DNA from: Dugong dugon
Taxonomy: Eukaryota > Chordata > Mammalia > Sirenia > Dugongidae
Length of the DNA stretch: 64,000 nucleotides
Assembly (NCBI GenBank): GCA_030035585.1
Contig: CM057468.1
Coordinates: 52,944,145 to 53,008,144 of the forward strand
Direction: 5' to 3'
How positions within the stretch are numbered: position 1 is the first letter of the stretch; each line of letters starts with the position of its first letter. Of the stretch, positions 45,115-54,668 are shown in pieces. The notes under the pieces were generated by a model that was not told where the DNA came from, made no database searches, and saw nothing but the letters and a program-made list of their open reading frames with translations. The translations under genes were made by a program, and so were the position numbers.

Positions 45115-45232
45115 GTTGATGATGATAGATAACATTCAGATAGCACTGTGTGTCAGGGCACTGTTCCAGATGCTTTTTATATGTTAACTCATTTAATCCT
45201 CACAACAACCCTGTGAGGTAGAGACTCCACCA
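45115..45232 (-). repeat. MIR SINE 3' fragment
   Basis: 'gttaactcatttaatcctc' followed by acaacaaccctgtgaggtag, the complement of the MIR core 3' end. Confidence 0.85.
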
Positions 45233-45815
45233 ACTAGAATCCTGGAGAACTGTCCTCAGGGTTGGCATAAAACAAATGGAGATTTCTTACTCCTGGTTTA
45301 GGCTTTGGGATTTTGCGTTTGGAATCTTGTTGTTCCGGGAAGCCCTCACAGATGAGCTCTTTTAGACTGATATACTATCTAGTTGGAACAGATCTAAGTT
45401 GAACTGGGTTCATCCTAATGCGAGTGTTTCTAATGTAACATCCCTACAGGTTCTACAAGAACCTGTCCCTACAGATGGGAAGCCTCTACCACAAAAGATC
45501 TTTACAACACTGGGGACGTGACTGGTGTTGCAGTACTATTGCTACAGTTTAGAAACTTAATTCCAAAAAGCACAATGATTGATAAGACATTTTACAACGT
45601 AAAGAATGATAATGTAATATGGGATAAAAGCCATGGTGACAGCTGAGTTTGCAAACTATGTTAAATCTCTGGAGATACTTTGTTAAATAAACAATATCAT
45701 GTAAATCCATTGAAGAACAATTTATAATGTATAGATTTAAAATTTTCTTAACTTACCAGAAAATGAAAAAATAACTTGAGACATAAAAATTGTAAGTGTA
45801 ATAATGTAAATGTGA
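45233..45815. other. Unique non-coding sequence
   Basis: AT-rich. If the pseudogene that follows is a retrocopy, its 3' end should lie in or near the right edge of this interval. No poly(A) complement is seen. Confidence 0.45.
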
Positions 45816-45822
45816 GGATTGT

Positions 45823-46134
45823 TTTATTTATTATAGGAACAATCAGAATGTACAACATACTCGTATTTCCTTAAAATTATATTTCGTAGATATGAAATTT
45901 TTATCAGGATATTCATGTTGACCAGCTTTGGGGAAATTACTGATCCAGGAGTTGTAAGTGCTGCTTTGAAAACTGAAGAAGCTGATATGTCTGCTCTTTT
46001 GAAAAGATCCGTCTGTGTTGTTAGCTTACTCTTTTCAAATTTCTTTTAGCGAGCACATCTATAACTTCTCCAGTCTTTGCATCATGAACTTTAACAGATT
46101 TCCACAACAAGAAATGTCCTTTGACAGTTATTAT
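45823..46134 (-). pseudogene. C-terminal coding remnant of an unrecognised protein, antisense
   Basis: Read on the - strand from 46134, 37 codons stay open to a TAA at 46021-46023 and give a strikingly protein-like sequence: ITVKGHFLLW, SVKVHDAKTGEVIDVLA, then KRNLKRVS. An AATAAA lies on the - strand at 45823-45828, about 195 bases past the stop, as in a natural 3' UTR. There is no pyrimidine-rich acceptor at 46135 and no initiating Met, so I infer a 5'-truncated processed pseudogene, with an unrecognised terminal exon as the alternative. No poly(A) tract follows the signal, so it would be an old copy. I do not recognise the parent gene. Confidence 0.45.
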
Positions 46135-46163
46135 TATTTTTTCTGTTTGTTAAGATTTATACC

Positions 46164-46222
46164 ACCTCTGTGGTCGCTATGAGTCAGAATCGACTCAACA
46201 GCAATGGGTTTTTTTTTTTTTG
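46164..46222 (+). repeat. AfroSINE 3' tail fragment
   Basis: Only the last ~60 bases: ggtcgctatgagtcagaatc, then gactcaacagcaatggg and a T-run. The word gattta on both sides may be a duplication. Confidence 0.88.
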
Positions 46223-46599
46223 GATTTACATCTGTCTGGTGGACTAGGTGGTCATAAAATCACCAATTGTAGGCTGGCATATATCGCGCACCATCCCCAG
46301 GAGCCTCACCCTTGTTCTCTTTTGATGCTGGGGTGATTTGAAAAGGGGGCATTCATAAGACAAATCTTTAGAATAATTTGGTTTAGGTACATCCATTGTT
46401 TACCTTCCCATATAAAGCATCTTCTACTGAACATCACATAGTAGACTGTTCCACAGTACAGCTGTGGTTATTTGAAAGTTCTTAGGTGGATTCAAAACAT
46501 GCCTTTTAGTAACTTATCTCCTACGGTCTGAATTTTTTCCTCAAACTTTCAAATATATGAAGCTAATGATCATGCCTTCCCTTAGAGCATGTTCCTTTG
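46223..46599. other. Unique sequence
   Basis: No feature recognised. Confidence 0.5.
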
Positions 46600-46960
46600 G
46601 ACATGCTGAGTTTGAACTAATAATGGAGCGTTCAGTACTGATGTCCAGGAGGTGGACGGATATGGGGCTCTAGGGCCCAGGAGATCTGGCCTGGAGAGAT
46701 ATATAATTGAAGCCATGTGAGTGAGTGAGATCTCATAGGGAAAATCTAGAAAGGGAAGAAGGTCAAGAGAACTGAGGATAGATCACTAAGGAACGTATAA
46801 ATATAAAGACAAGCACTGGAAAAAGGGAGACTTGGGAGAAGAGAAGTCGCATCCAGAGAGGAAGGAGAAAAGCCTGGAGCATGTGATGTCATGGACTCCT
46901 AGTGGTTAAGAAGAAGGGAATGGGTCACAGTGTCAAATCCTACAGGGAGGACAAGGTAAA
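46600..46960 (-). repeat. L2-like fragment, antisense
   Basis: Purine-rich wording in L2-antisense order: gatgtccaggaggtgg, 'gatagatcactaaggaac', 'cacagtgtcaaatcctac'. Diverged. Confidence 0.6.
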
Positions 46961-47252
46961 TGAGGACTGCTGTGTCCATCACATTAAGCTGCCTCCTGAT
47001 TGTCCTGCTGTGGGTGCTGTCTACTCCTCATGAACCTAAACAAATGGTCCCCAAAGCTGAACACAGTCTAAATGTTGATCTTTCTGGATTTTTTGTGACC
47101 TGAATGCCATGCTTCTAGTAATATTCCTAAAAACACTATTACTCATTTTAAGTAATCCCATTCCCGTTGTTAACTCATACCATGCTTGTGATCAACTAAA
47201 ACTATCAGATCTTTTCAACGTGAACCCCTCTCAAACTAGATCCACAGGTAAG
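46961..47252. other. Unique sequence
   Basis: No feature recognised. Confidence 0.5.
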
Positions 47253-47455
47253 CCAAAAACCCATAGCCGTCAAGTTGATTCTGACTCACAGCAGTGGTAT
47301 AGGGCAGTGTAAAACTGCCCCATAAGGTTTCCAGGGCTGTAATCTTTACAGAAGCAGACTGCCATATCTTTCTCCCATGTAGAAGCTGGTGGGTTTGAAC
47401 TGCCGACCTTTGGTTAGCAGCCTAGTGCTTAACCCCTGTGCCATCAGAACTCCTG
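47253..47455 (-). repeat. AfroSINE, antisense
   Basis: Tail complement 'catagccgtcaagttgattc' to head complement 'gtgccatcagaactcct'. The tRNA-like box is preserved as 'gacctttggttagcagcc'. Confidence 0.92.
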
Positions 47456-48203
47456 ATGTACATGTAGCCGACTTAAATAACAGACTTTAGAAACCTAAGT
47501 GTAAGACTTTATTCCAGTTCATCTTGTTGGCTTCAGGCCACTTCAGGCCATATATTAGTCTTCGAATGGCCTAGTTATTATCTGAGCTATAATAAAATTG
47601 GTAGATATTTCTGTATACATTCGACAACAACAAAAAAGAGGTCTTTAAAATATTCCTAATAGCCTTGGAATAGATGAGTAAGTATAAGCTTATTTTATCA
47701 TCTCAGCATGCTTAACAAACACGTCTTTGATATGGTGACAGCAATTGTTGGAAAATCAGCTATTTGTTAAATAGGTGGAGAGCAGTAGTGTCTAGACAGA
47801 TATAGAACTTTCTTAATTTTCTAATTATTGGTTGACATTAAGAGGTAATTGCAGAATTATTCATGTGTCAGACTCGTGGCAATATTAGCTCTTTAGAACA
47901 TAATGAATTGGAAGTAGAAAAAAGGGCCTTTGAGGAACAAACAGAATTGTTACTTAGCCCACATGTGCTCCTTCATAGGAGAAAAGTCAAGTCACTGTTA
48001 CTGCTGAGCTTGTGTCTTGTGTAAAAGAACATCGATTGCTTTAAGAAGTTCTTAAAGTCCCAATTAGTTAAAGATTATATAATGGTTTAAATGTGACTAT
48101 GTTTGGGAATAAAACAGGGGAGATTATGTTTCTTGTATTTAATTTAGGAAGTTGAGACAGTGGGTTCTGTGTTTCAAAAACATTTCTGTTATGGTGTCAA
48201 AAT
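47456..48203. other. Unique AT-rich sequence
   Basis: No repeat or exon recognised. Confidence 0.5.
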
Positions 48204-48214
48204 AAAAAGATGAA

Positions 48215-48390
48215 CCAAAAATAACCAAAACCATTGCCGTCAAGTTGATTCCAACTCATAGAGACCCTATAGACAGAGTAGAATGGCCCCATAGGGTTTC
48301 CAAGGAGCGGCTGATGGATTCAAACTGCTGAACCTTTTGTTTAGCAGCCGAGGTTTTAACCACTGCACCACTAGGCACCACTAGGGCTCC
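48215..48390 (-). repeat. AfroSINE, antisense
   Basis: The exact 11 bp duplication aaaaagatgaa lies at 48204-48214 and 48391-48401. The head carries a short internal duplication (accactaggc repeated at 48368-48387). Confidence 0.95.
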
Positions 48391-48401
48391 AAAAAGATGA
48401 A

Positions 48402-49307
48402 AAGATTTACCAAAATAACCTTTAGAAAATTTCTGAGTTACTGGTTCTATTTAAAATTAGTTTGTAGAGACAACCCTTTGGTTACCTAAGACCTTTGGCA
48501 ATATTGTTCAGTCCTCCCAAAACAGCCTTCGATGACTTTCTGTCCAACTTCAGACTTCATTTTCAAGGGCCTCTTCTTCCAGGAAGGCTGCTCAGGTCTT
48601 CTCGGCTAAGTTCTTTCACTAGATACTCCTTTGCGCTCAGAGTTTGCATTTGACACTGTCTGTGGCCTCTTGGGTTTTGGCTGTGATACAAAACAGCTTT
48701 GTGAGCATTCAGATTTTAGGCCGAGGGCACTATTAAAGTGCCAGAGAAAAAAATTTCCACAAAACGCTGGAAATAAGACTGGCTCTGATTCTCATCCGAT
48801 TTCAGGGCCATTTTGTGAACAGCCCTGGTGGTTGTCAGAGATAGAAAGTCAAAACATTTCAACATGTTTCTGACTCTAGTTTCTCATGAGTATCTACAGA
48901 GGAAGGGAAAATTTGGATATGTCTTATCGGTCCCATAATAATTCTCTATTTAGATACTCACAAGGACAAATATACGCCAAGCTGCATGTGTGTTTTGAAT
49001 TATGTAGTTTTTTTTCATATTGAGTAAACTATATTTTAAAGTTTAGGCTTCTGAAAAAGCTTCCTTGCAATTTTCTTTGTACTTGAGTAAATCCTATCTG
49101 TCAAACTGCAGACACAGTATCTGAATCTTATCATTTGATTGGATTATAGCATAATTTTATATCTAAAACACAGTGAAGGCCATGCCTCTTTACGAATGAA
49201 TTAAATTAGAGGAGAACAAAATGAAAAGTAAAGATTGATCATCAGTTGAAATGATTATAAGATTGAAATACTGAGTCTTAGAGGAGACTAGGATGTCTTG
49301 ATGAATA
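48402..49307. other. Unique non-coding sequence
   Basis: No repeat recognised. The 80-codon ORF at 48631-48873 has no recognised homology or splice context. Confidence 0.5.
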
Positions 49308-49430
49308 GTGCAGTGTTCTCAACCCTGGCTGCAATCTAGAACAACAATTAATACTGACACCTGCATCCCTCTCCCAGAGATTCTGACTTAGGGCCCAAGT
49401 AATAGTAATTTTTTTTTTAAAGCTTTCCAA
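49308..49430 (+). repeat. MER5-like hAT DNA transposon remnant
   Basis: Starts cagtgttctcaaccctggc and contains cccagagattctgac, both characteristic of MER5A. The right end is degraded. Confidence 0.65.
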
Positions 49431-49860
49431 GTGTTTGAGGATTTTGAGATGGGAAGATTATCCTGGATTACCCAGGTGGGCTCAGTGTAATCACAAGGGT
49501 TCTTATATGGCAAAGAGGGACAGTCAGAGAAGGAGATGTGACAATGGAAGCAGAGATGGGAGTGATCTGAGGTCTCAAAGCTGGAAAAGGAAAGAGATTC
49601 TTCCTTAGAGCCTCCAGAAGGAATGCAGCCCTGTCAACACCTTGATTTTACCCCCATGAAACCATCTCAGACTTCTGATCTCCAGAATCGTAAGAATAAT
49701 TTGTGTTGTTTTAAGCCACTACATGTGTGGCTTAAACGAGGCAACATTTCGTTCTGTTATATGTAAGGTCTCTGTGAGTCGGAGCCAACTCGACAGCAAC
49801 TAACAACAAATTTATGGTAATTTGCTATAGCAGCAATAGGAAACTAATAGAACCGGGGAC
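49431..49860 (+). repeat. MLT1 (MaLR) LTR carrying an RTE-tail insert
   Basis: 'ggattacccaggtgggctc', 'aacaccttgattttacccc', 'gttgttttaagccactac', then after the insert 'atttatggtaatttgc' and 'aggaaactaatag'. Sense orientation, diverged. Confidence 0.88.
49735..49811 (+). repeat. RTE/AfroSINE-type tail inserted in the MLT1
   Basis: 'acatttcgttctgttatatg', then gtgagtcggagccaactcg and acagcaactaacaacaa. It matches the last ~75 bases of RTE and also the 3' end of 50241-50413. No tRNA head is present. Confidence 0.85.
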
Positions 49861-50052
49861 CTAACATATCTTCCAGTTCTTCTATACAAAATAATTAGCT
49901 AAAATGCTAATACTTAGAAGTGCCCGCGTTCCTTGACTTGTGACCCCACATCACTCCAGCAAACAGGCCCCTGCCTCTGAGGAGCTTCCATCCAGCCAAC
50001 AGACAACAGACTTTAGTCATACAATTAACAATGATTAATTAAAATGATGGTC
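49861..50052. other. Unique sequence
   Basis: No feature recognised. Confidence 0.5.
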
Positions 50053-50064
50053 TAGTGTGTTTTT

Positions 50065-50228
50065 GGTTCCCTGATGTCACAGTGGTTAAGAGCTACAGCT
50101 GCTAACCAAAAGGTCAGCAGTTCGAATCCACCAGCTGCTCCTTGGAAACCCTGCGGGGCAGTTCTACTCTGTTTTACAGGGTCGCTATGAGTCGGAATTG
50201 ACTAGCAGCAATGGGTTTGGTTTGGTTT
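50065..50228 (+). repeat. AfroSINE
   Basis: The head is altered (ggttccctgatgtcac), but the body 'aaaggtcagcagttcgaatc' and tail gtcggaattgactagcagc are intact. Flanks tagtgtgttttt (50053-50064) and tagtgtatttct (50229-50240) are an imperfect duplication. Confidence 0.92.
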
Positions 50229-50240
50229 TAGTGTATTTCT

Positions 50241-50413
50241 AGAAGAAGGCCTGGTGACCTACTTCTGAAAATTAGCCAATGAAAACCCTGTGGATCACAA
50301 CAGAACGTTGTCCAGTTACCAGTGATCATGAAGATGGCACAAGACCAGGCAACATTTCCTTCTGTTATACATAGGGTTGCCATGAGTTGGCGCCAACTCG
50401 TTGGAAACTAACA
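50241..50413 (+). repeat. RTE internal-deletion derivative (non-autonomous)
   Basis: The first ~85 bases match the RTE 5' leader at 14572-14650: agaagaaggcctggtgacc, 'cttctgaaaattagccaatg', acgttgtcc. The remaining ~90 match the RTE 3' tail at 17525-17580: 'gaagatggcacaagaccagg', 'catagggttgccatgagttg', gccaactcgttgg. About 2.9 kb of coding region is absent. The right flank gagtgttta (50414-50422) echoes the left target tagtgtatt. Confidence 0.8.
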
Positions 50414-50423
50414 AGAGTGTTTA

Positions 50424-51460
50424 AAAAAAGTACTATGAAGATGTTACAGGAGCATATATGAACACTTACTAGTTTGTGCTTTGCCTGATCGCACAAAATG
50501 TCCCCTTTATGTTTTGCAGGAAGAGCAACCTACCTTTAGGTTTTTCATGAAAAACTTGTTTTTTCCTAAGGCAGAAACATAGAAGTTCTTCTACACCCTC
50601 CCTAGCGTAAAAGACTCATATCCTCCTTGACTACAAAGACTCAGAGAATGTAGTGTTTAATAATTCCACCTGTTTTTCTGTTTTTCTATAAAAAAGCTCA
50701 GATTCAGTCTAAATCAAGCTGTGCAGTTCTTCTTACCTTTCCCACTGCCCACCTCTCATCTTTTTCCTGGCTCCCCCAAAATCCTCTAAGGTTTTCTTGC
50801 TCTTTTCTTTCCCCACCAAATCTTTGAAAAGATATAATAGATGTAGTGTTATACAGTGTTGGAAATATAATACATTTCCTTTTCTGAGACATCTGTATTT
50901 TGAGCCTTATTTCTAAATTAGAAGAAGAGGAATAACAACAAAACCACAAATCTCAGAAAGATGATTTTAAGTATGGAAAACTGACAAAGGAGGGTGCAGA
51001 AGACTGTTTTTTGATGCTCTGAAACAAAATAAGTAATCCACTTCATGCATCATTTTCTGTCTTTGGTTTCTTCCCATCTCTGAGACCATAGTAGAGTCTT
51101 CCCTGGGAGGCCATAAACTCTGGAAGCCATTGACAGAAGATCCTAGTGAATATTTATAATCTGCATCTTGCCCCCACCCCAACTATTTGTGACATTGTGA
51201 AGGAGGAAAATCCTGAAAAGAGATGCAAATAATGCAATAAATTTAAAATATATTAAATAGACAATAACTGATTTTTGTTGCTGTTTTTATTCATTTAGTG
51301 CACATACAAATACTTAAAAAAGGTTTTCCTAATGTCACTTATCATTTGTATCTCTCCCAGCCCTCTTGATCAATACAGTTCTTCAACTTCAAATTTTCTA
51401 ATCATGAGCATAGTTAGAGCCAAACTCCCAAAGTTGGGGAGTGACTGATTATCTTCTCAT
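50424..51460. other. Unique non-coding sequence
   Basis: No repeat or exon recognised. Antisense ORFs of 81 and 71 codons have no recognisable homology. Confidence 0.5.
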
Positions 51461-51667
51461 TGTTATTGTTATTGTGAGCCATCAAGTTGATTCCAACTCA
51501 TATCAACCCCATATGACAGAGTAGAACTGCCCCATAGGGTTTTCTTGGCTGTAATCTTTACGGAGGCAGATTCCAGGTCTTTCTCCCACAGAGCCACTGG
51601 GTAGGTTCAAACTGCCAACCTTTTGGTTAGCAGCTGAGTGCTTAATCGTTGTGCCACCAGGGCTCCT
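51461..51667 (-). repeat. AfroSINE, antisense
   Basis: Opens tgttattgttattgtgagcc (tail complement) and ends 'tgtgccaccagggctcct'. Full length and well preserved. Confidence 0.94.
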
Positions 51668-51983
51668 TGGCTTTCCATTACTGTATGATTTTCCTGAAAG
51701 AGTCTTAAGGTATCAATGAGTCAACTAAATCAAGAATATTCACTTTTAAACAGCATCCGAATTAATCAGCCAGTCAAAGCACGGCAGGAAAAACAGTGCC
51801 CAGGAAACTTTCTTCTTCAGAGGTGATGATGAGGCCCTGGCCATTGTGAAAGCCCTCCTAAGTGGAGCCCCAGTGTCTAGCACATTGCTACCCTCACTTT
51901 CAAGTAAATTAATTTAAATTTAATTTGATGGCAGATCTTCAATTTATCATTGAGCTCACATGTTCTTCCTTTCAGGTGTCATT
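51668..51983. other. Unique sequence
   Basis: No feature recognised. Confidence 0.5.
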
Positions 51984-52192
51984 AAAAAAACAGTTGCCGT
52001 TGAATCAACTCCAACCCATGGTGATCTCATGTGTGTCAGGGTAGAACTGTGATCCAAAGGGCTTTCAGTGGCTGATGTTTTTGGAGGTAGATCACCAGAC
52101 CTTTCTTCTGAGACACCTCTGGGTGGACACGAACCTACAACTTTTTGGTTAGCAGCCAAACGCATTAACCATTTGCACCACTCAGGGACTCT
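51984..52192 (-). repeat. AfroSINE, second subfamily, antisense
   Basis: The complement of the 'cacccagagg' type: 'gagacacctctgggtgg' and 'caccactcagggactct'. Flanks aggtgtc (51974-51980) and aagtgtc (52194-52200) may be a duplication. Confidence 0.9.
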
Positions 52193-52200
52193 GAAGTGTC

Positions 52201-53014
52201 AGCGTGGTGTATTAAGCTGCATGACTTTTCAAACTCCCTCCCGCCCCACTACCTCTAAACACCTGAATACGCACACACTTCTAAGCTTAAAAGATTATGT
52301 CCTAAAGGGGAAAGAGCTTGGGTCATTATGGAATTTTTATTGCTATCAAACATAGATTTCCCAAAGAGTATCCTCAGGTTATCTCTTTTTTTCCCCCCCT
52401 CAGTGTTTCCTTTGAAAGTGACTGTGGCTATCTGTTTTGTCTCTGTTATATGTTCCTCTTTAGAGAATGCTTTTAACGAAGGATTTAAAAATTCAAAGTA
52501 AAGAGTGAGAGAGACCAAGAGTCTGGACAAATAAGTGGAGTTTAAGGGATTTAGGATTTTAAAGATCATCTTTTCTCTTCCTATTTCTCCTGTCCTGCGA
52601 GTCTCTGAGACCTGCTTTGATGTGACGTATTATCTGAAAGGGTTACTGTAAAGCAGCAAGGATTCAAGGGAACATTCATTGTATTTACCTGAAGTCCAGT
52701 TAAACCAGGATCACCTGTCTCATTTTTTCTAGCATACCTGTATAAACTGGAATCTTTGAGGAATAAATAATATTGAATTTAATATTTTCGTCATGGTATT
52801 GTGTATTTTTTTAATAATTTAATTTGTATTTGCATTCTTTCTGAATGTTATATGTTATGTTTTTGAGGAACTTCCCATCATCATGGCATAAATACCAGTG
52901 TTTTATGGGGTATACATTCTGGCCTTCAACTGTCTAATTTTTTTTTCTAAAGTAAGTCAATACAGTTCTTCCAGATTTTTGGCCTAAAATTCCAACGTAG
53001 GGGTTAATTTGGGA
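52201..53014. other. Unique AT-rich sequence
   Basis: No repeat or exon recognised. Confidence 0.5.
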
Positions 53015-53150
53015 ATAGATAAGGGCAATGGTTGAACAACATGATCAACATAATTAATGTCACTGAACTGTACACGTGAAGATTGTTGAAATGTCAAATA
53101 TTTTGCTACATATATATTTATCACAGTTAAAAATAATAATAATAATCAAA
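53015..53150 (+). repeat. L1 3' terminus fragment
   Basis: 'gggcaatggttgaacaac', 'atgtcactgaactgtacac' and an A/AAT-rich tail at 53129-53147, the order seen at L1 3' ends. Confidence 0.7.
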
Positions 53151-53279
53151 CGAAGGCAGCAAACTTAGATTTAACTGCAACAGCTCTTAATTTTGGTTAC
53201 ATACCTAAAAACAAAATACTGCTTTTGATAGCTACATTTTTCTCCTTCTAATTAGATTTTTCTCCTAATATTTTATTAG

Positions 53280-53328
53280 ATGCAGAGAGAACTAGCAGCT
53301 GTTATTGCTTTGAAAGCAAGGAAGTCTG
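53280..53328 (+). CDS. Candidate internal coding exon of the same unrecognised gene
   Basis: 49 nt between an acceptor with a long pyrimidine-rich tract (ctccttctaattag region, then cctaatattttattag) and a near-perfect donor (ctg|gtgagt). In the frame continuing from 27930-27996 it is open: MQRELAAVIALKARKS plus one base (phase 1 exit). The peptide is basic and alanine/leucine-rich, so probably helical, like the upstream exon. An alternative acceptor at the cag ending 53284 exists but breaks the frame. Its phase match, donor strength and clean frame support a real exon. An AfroSINE lies 83 bases downstream. Gene not recognised. Confidence 0.6.
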
Positions 53329-53411
53329 GTGAGTAGTCTTTATGGGTCTGGAAGAAGATTTTAATTCTTTGGGGATATTTCACATATTATCGTAAAGTGG
53401 GCAGCCAGCTG

Positions 53412-53621
53412 CCCTGGTGGCACAGTGGTTAAAGCACTTGGCTGCTAACTGAAAGGTTGGCAGTTCAAACCTACCAGCCACTCTGTGGGAGAAAGAGATG
53501 GCAATCTGCTTGTGTAAAGATTAACAACCTTGGTGACCCTATGGGACAGTTCCACTCTGTCCTATAGGGTCAGTATGAGTCAAAATTGACTCGGTGGCAG
53601 TGGGTTTGGTTTTTTGACTTT
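53412..53621 (+). repeat. AfroSINE just downstream of the exon
   Basis: The exact 14 bp duplication tgggcagccagctg lies at 53398-53411 and 53622-53635. Head gccctggtggcacagtgg, complete tail 'ggtttggttttttgac'. Confidence 0.96.
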
Positions 53622-53689
53622 TGGGCAGCCAGCTGAGTGTATCTTAGGAAGTTTTGGTGTAGGATGTAGAGAAGTATCACTCTGTTTTG

Positions 53690-54668
53690 TTTCCTAGAGA
53701 ACGAAGTTTACTAGTGGTTACCAGGGGTGGGAGGGAAGAGCAAAGTGGGGGGCGGGTTAACGTTGATTGTATTGATCAAGGGTAGCATTGCACAGCCGAC
53801 CATTGTAACCACTGTTGACAAGTTGCGCAGCTGCAAAAAGCTGAATTGGCAGAAGTTGTATGCCAGACACATTCACAACAATGACCAAAAAAAAAAAAAA
53901 AAGAGTAGCTACTGAGGCTGCCCGTACACAACCAAAACCTTCTGGGACATAGCTTCCTGGTTTGGAGGCCCAGGGTCGTGGTCTCATGGGACATCCCTGT
54001 CATTCAGCACAACAACGTGTTCAGTGCTTCTGTTCTAACCGTAGTCTGTTGCATAGTGCCTGGGGTCTTAAGAGCTTGCACACAGCCATCCAAGGCACAT
54101 CTTGATCTCCATTCACCTGGAGCAACAGAGGAAGAAGGAGAGTCAGGAATAGGAGGAGGATGTGCAATGTGTGGCCAGTTGCCTCCATGAACAACTGCCA
54201 TGAGACCAGAAGAACTGGGTGACACCCAGCTACCATTACTGAACATTTTGATCAAAGGTTCCATAGAAGAACCCTGATCAAAAGGAGGAAAATGCAGAAC
54301 AGAGTTTTAAATCTAATGGACTCCAGACCTCCTGGAGCCACCAAAGCTGGATGAACCCCTGAAACGATTGCCCTGAGACAATCCCCAAATCTTAATTGAA
54401 AAATATCTCCTGAAGTCCCCTCAAAACCAAACAACAGTTCAGCTCAACTAGTAAAATATATTTTCCTTGAGCACTAAGCTCTTCCAAGAACTATCCACAT
54501 GGGATCAAATTGACAACAGCAACTCAAAAGACCAGATTAGAACTTTAGGAGGCAGTGAATTTATGTTAATGGGGGTAGAACAACTCAGAAAAAGAGGGTG
54601 AGAATGGTTGCACTACTCAAAGAATGCAATCATTGTCACTAAATGGTACATGTAGAAACTGGCGCCTT
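53690..54668 (+). repeat. L1 3' end and 3' UTR
   Basis: 'acgaagtttactagtggtta' and 'ccaggggtgggaggg' at the ORF2/UTR junction, then a UTR whose complement occurs at 30826-31511 ('cctggggtcttaagagcttg' etc.). An A-run lies at 53887-53902. ORFs on both strands here are incidental. The terminal tail is missing or degraded at about 54668. Confidence 0.8.
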
